Part shown: piece by piece, positions 63,415-64,000 of the stretch
How positions within the stretch are numbered: position 1 is the stretch's first letter
Layout of the letters: the number at the start of each line of letters is the position of its first letter
From: Geobacter sp. OR-1
GTDB lineage: Bacteria > Desulfobacterota > Desulfuromonadia > Geobacterales > DSM-12255
Length of the DNA: 64,000 nt
Assembly: GCF_000813145.1 (NCBI RefSeq)
Contig: NZ_BAZF01000017.1
Coordinates: 27,204 to 91,203, forward strand
Direction of reading: 5' to 3'
The notes under the pieces: model-generated
Database searches by the model: none
The model's input: only the letters and a program-made list of their open reading frames with translations
Told to the model about the DNA's origin: nothing
Position numbers and translations under genes: made by a program

Positions 63415-64000
63415 ATGTGTCCGTATGTCATGCAGTTCGGGAAAAAATACAAGTACCTCCGCCGTATCCCGTTAGACCTCTTATATTCATACCACACAAA
63501 AATAATCAAATTAAGCCTTAAAACTAACAGCCGCAGGGAAGCCGACAGGATAGCTGCAATTATCGACGAACGGCTAGAAAAAACTTTCGCGGATATCCGC
63601 CTTTATAAATTGCCATATTCCGAAGCTAAAACCTTAGTAACAGCAGCGTTGCAATATAACGGGCAGAGCAGCAATGAACCCACGCTAAAAGACCTTGCCG
63701 AGGAATACGAAAAGAGCAAGGGTCAAGGCTGGAATCCAAAAGGAAAGCAAGAATTTTGGAAAGCTCACAGCCTTGTTACGGAAGCTATCGGGAACCGCAT
63801 CGTTAGGCTTGTCGATAGGGCGCTTGTCATTCAAGTACGGGAGCATATCATCAGCAAAAACGTGCAACCCCGCACCGTTAACAAGTATTTGCAAAGACTT
63901 TCAAGCCTTCTATCGTATGCGGTTGTTTGCGGGATAATACCGTCTAATCCTTGCGTTCAGGTCAAAATCGAGGTAAGCAAAAAAACAATAAACGAGAACA
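63415..64000 (+). CDS. Tyrosine integrase, partial at window end
   Basis: Frame open from ATG 63415 to the edge (195 residues). The N-terminus (YKYLRRIPLDLL ... LKTNSRREADRIAAIIDERLE) resembles the arm-type domain of phage integrases that begin with a short beta-rich module, followed by a SAM-like core-binding domain (LVIQVREHIISKN, RTVNKYLQRLSSLLSYAVVCGIIPSNPC). The catalytic R-H-R-Y domain lies beyond the window. Placed next to tRNA-Arg, it is the integrase of a genomic island or prophage. Confidence 0.85.
   Translation, partial: MCPYVMQFGKKYKYLRRIPLDLLYSYHTKIIKLSLKTNSRREADRIAAIIDERLEKTFADIRLYKLPYSEAKTLVTAALQYNGQSSNEPTLKDLAEEYEKSKGQGWNPKGKQEFWKAHSLVTEAIGNRIVRLVDRALVIQVREHIISKNVQPRTVNKYLQRLSSLLSYAVVCGIIPSNPCVQVKIEVSKKTINEN

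Noticed and set aside
63685..63937. Short frames on both strands inside the integrase region.
   Set aside because: They are shadows of the open integrase frame that runs to the window edge.

Overview
The window reads like a chromosome of a Geobacter-type member of the Desulfuromonadota. The signs are a high density of sensor kinases and response regulators, several sigma-54 activators with matching -24/-12 promoters, three HD-GYP proteins, a DcuA/B-type C4-dicarboxylate carrier, a small c-type cytochrome, a bacteriohemerythrin and Fe-S-rich oxidoreductases. This is inference from gene content; no rRNA is present.

Layout. 1-4000: two small exported proteins, a sigma-54 response regulator, its sensor kinase broken by a one-base frameshift, and a lysine-rich exported protein behind a sigma-54 promoter. 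4200-6260: bacteriohemerythrin, thiM, crcB and a DUF190 gene. 6290-11120: a C4-dicarboxylate module in which kinase, activator, palindromic upstream sites, sigma-54 promoter and dcuB lie in order on the minus strand. 11340-17650: more signalling genes around a radical SAM/DUF4130 DNA-metabolism pair. 17760-24264: a 1712-residue modular secreted protein ending in a dockerin-like region, followed by a lipoprotein with a cohesin-like domain. 24670-33890: a hybrid kinase, tag, a methyltransferase, a DJ-1-like protein under a probable PAS-LytTR regulator with its binding repeats, and a MocR regulator divergent from a DMT exporter. 33980-43350: a MerR regulator beside a stand-alone copy of its own C-terminal domain, a TetR regulon of reductases with two palindromic operators, an ECF sigma/lepB operon, and an HD-GYP sensor.

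44457-49197 is a 4.7-kb mobile element with 26-bp terminal inverted repeats and an apparent 9-bp target duplication. It sits in the centre of what was a bidirectional terminator between a rhodanese gene and a thioesterase gene. It carries an unusual transposase with two zinc ribbons, an M.EcoRI-type adenine methyltransferase, and a DUF262-HNH nuclease translationally coupled to the methyltransferase. This is the best candidate in the window for a little-described system: a small transposon moving a modification/restriction cassette.

49236-63182 is mostly housekeeping: ferritin-like protein, cytochrome, radical SAM/FmdE pair, guaC, a REC-PAS-phosphatase, yceH, Nudix, DUF1847, thpR, a CapA-like protein, and serS followed by two tRNA-Ser genes. 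At the right edge a tRNA-Arg gene is followed by a terminator, nested inverted repeats and a partial tyrosine integrase, marking the end of an integrated element that continues beyond the window.
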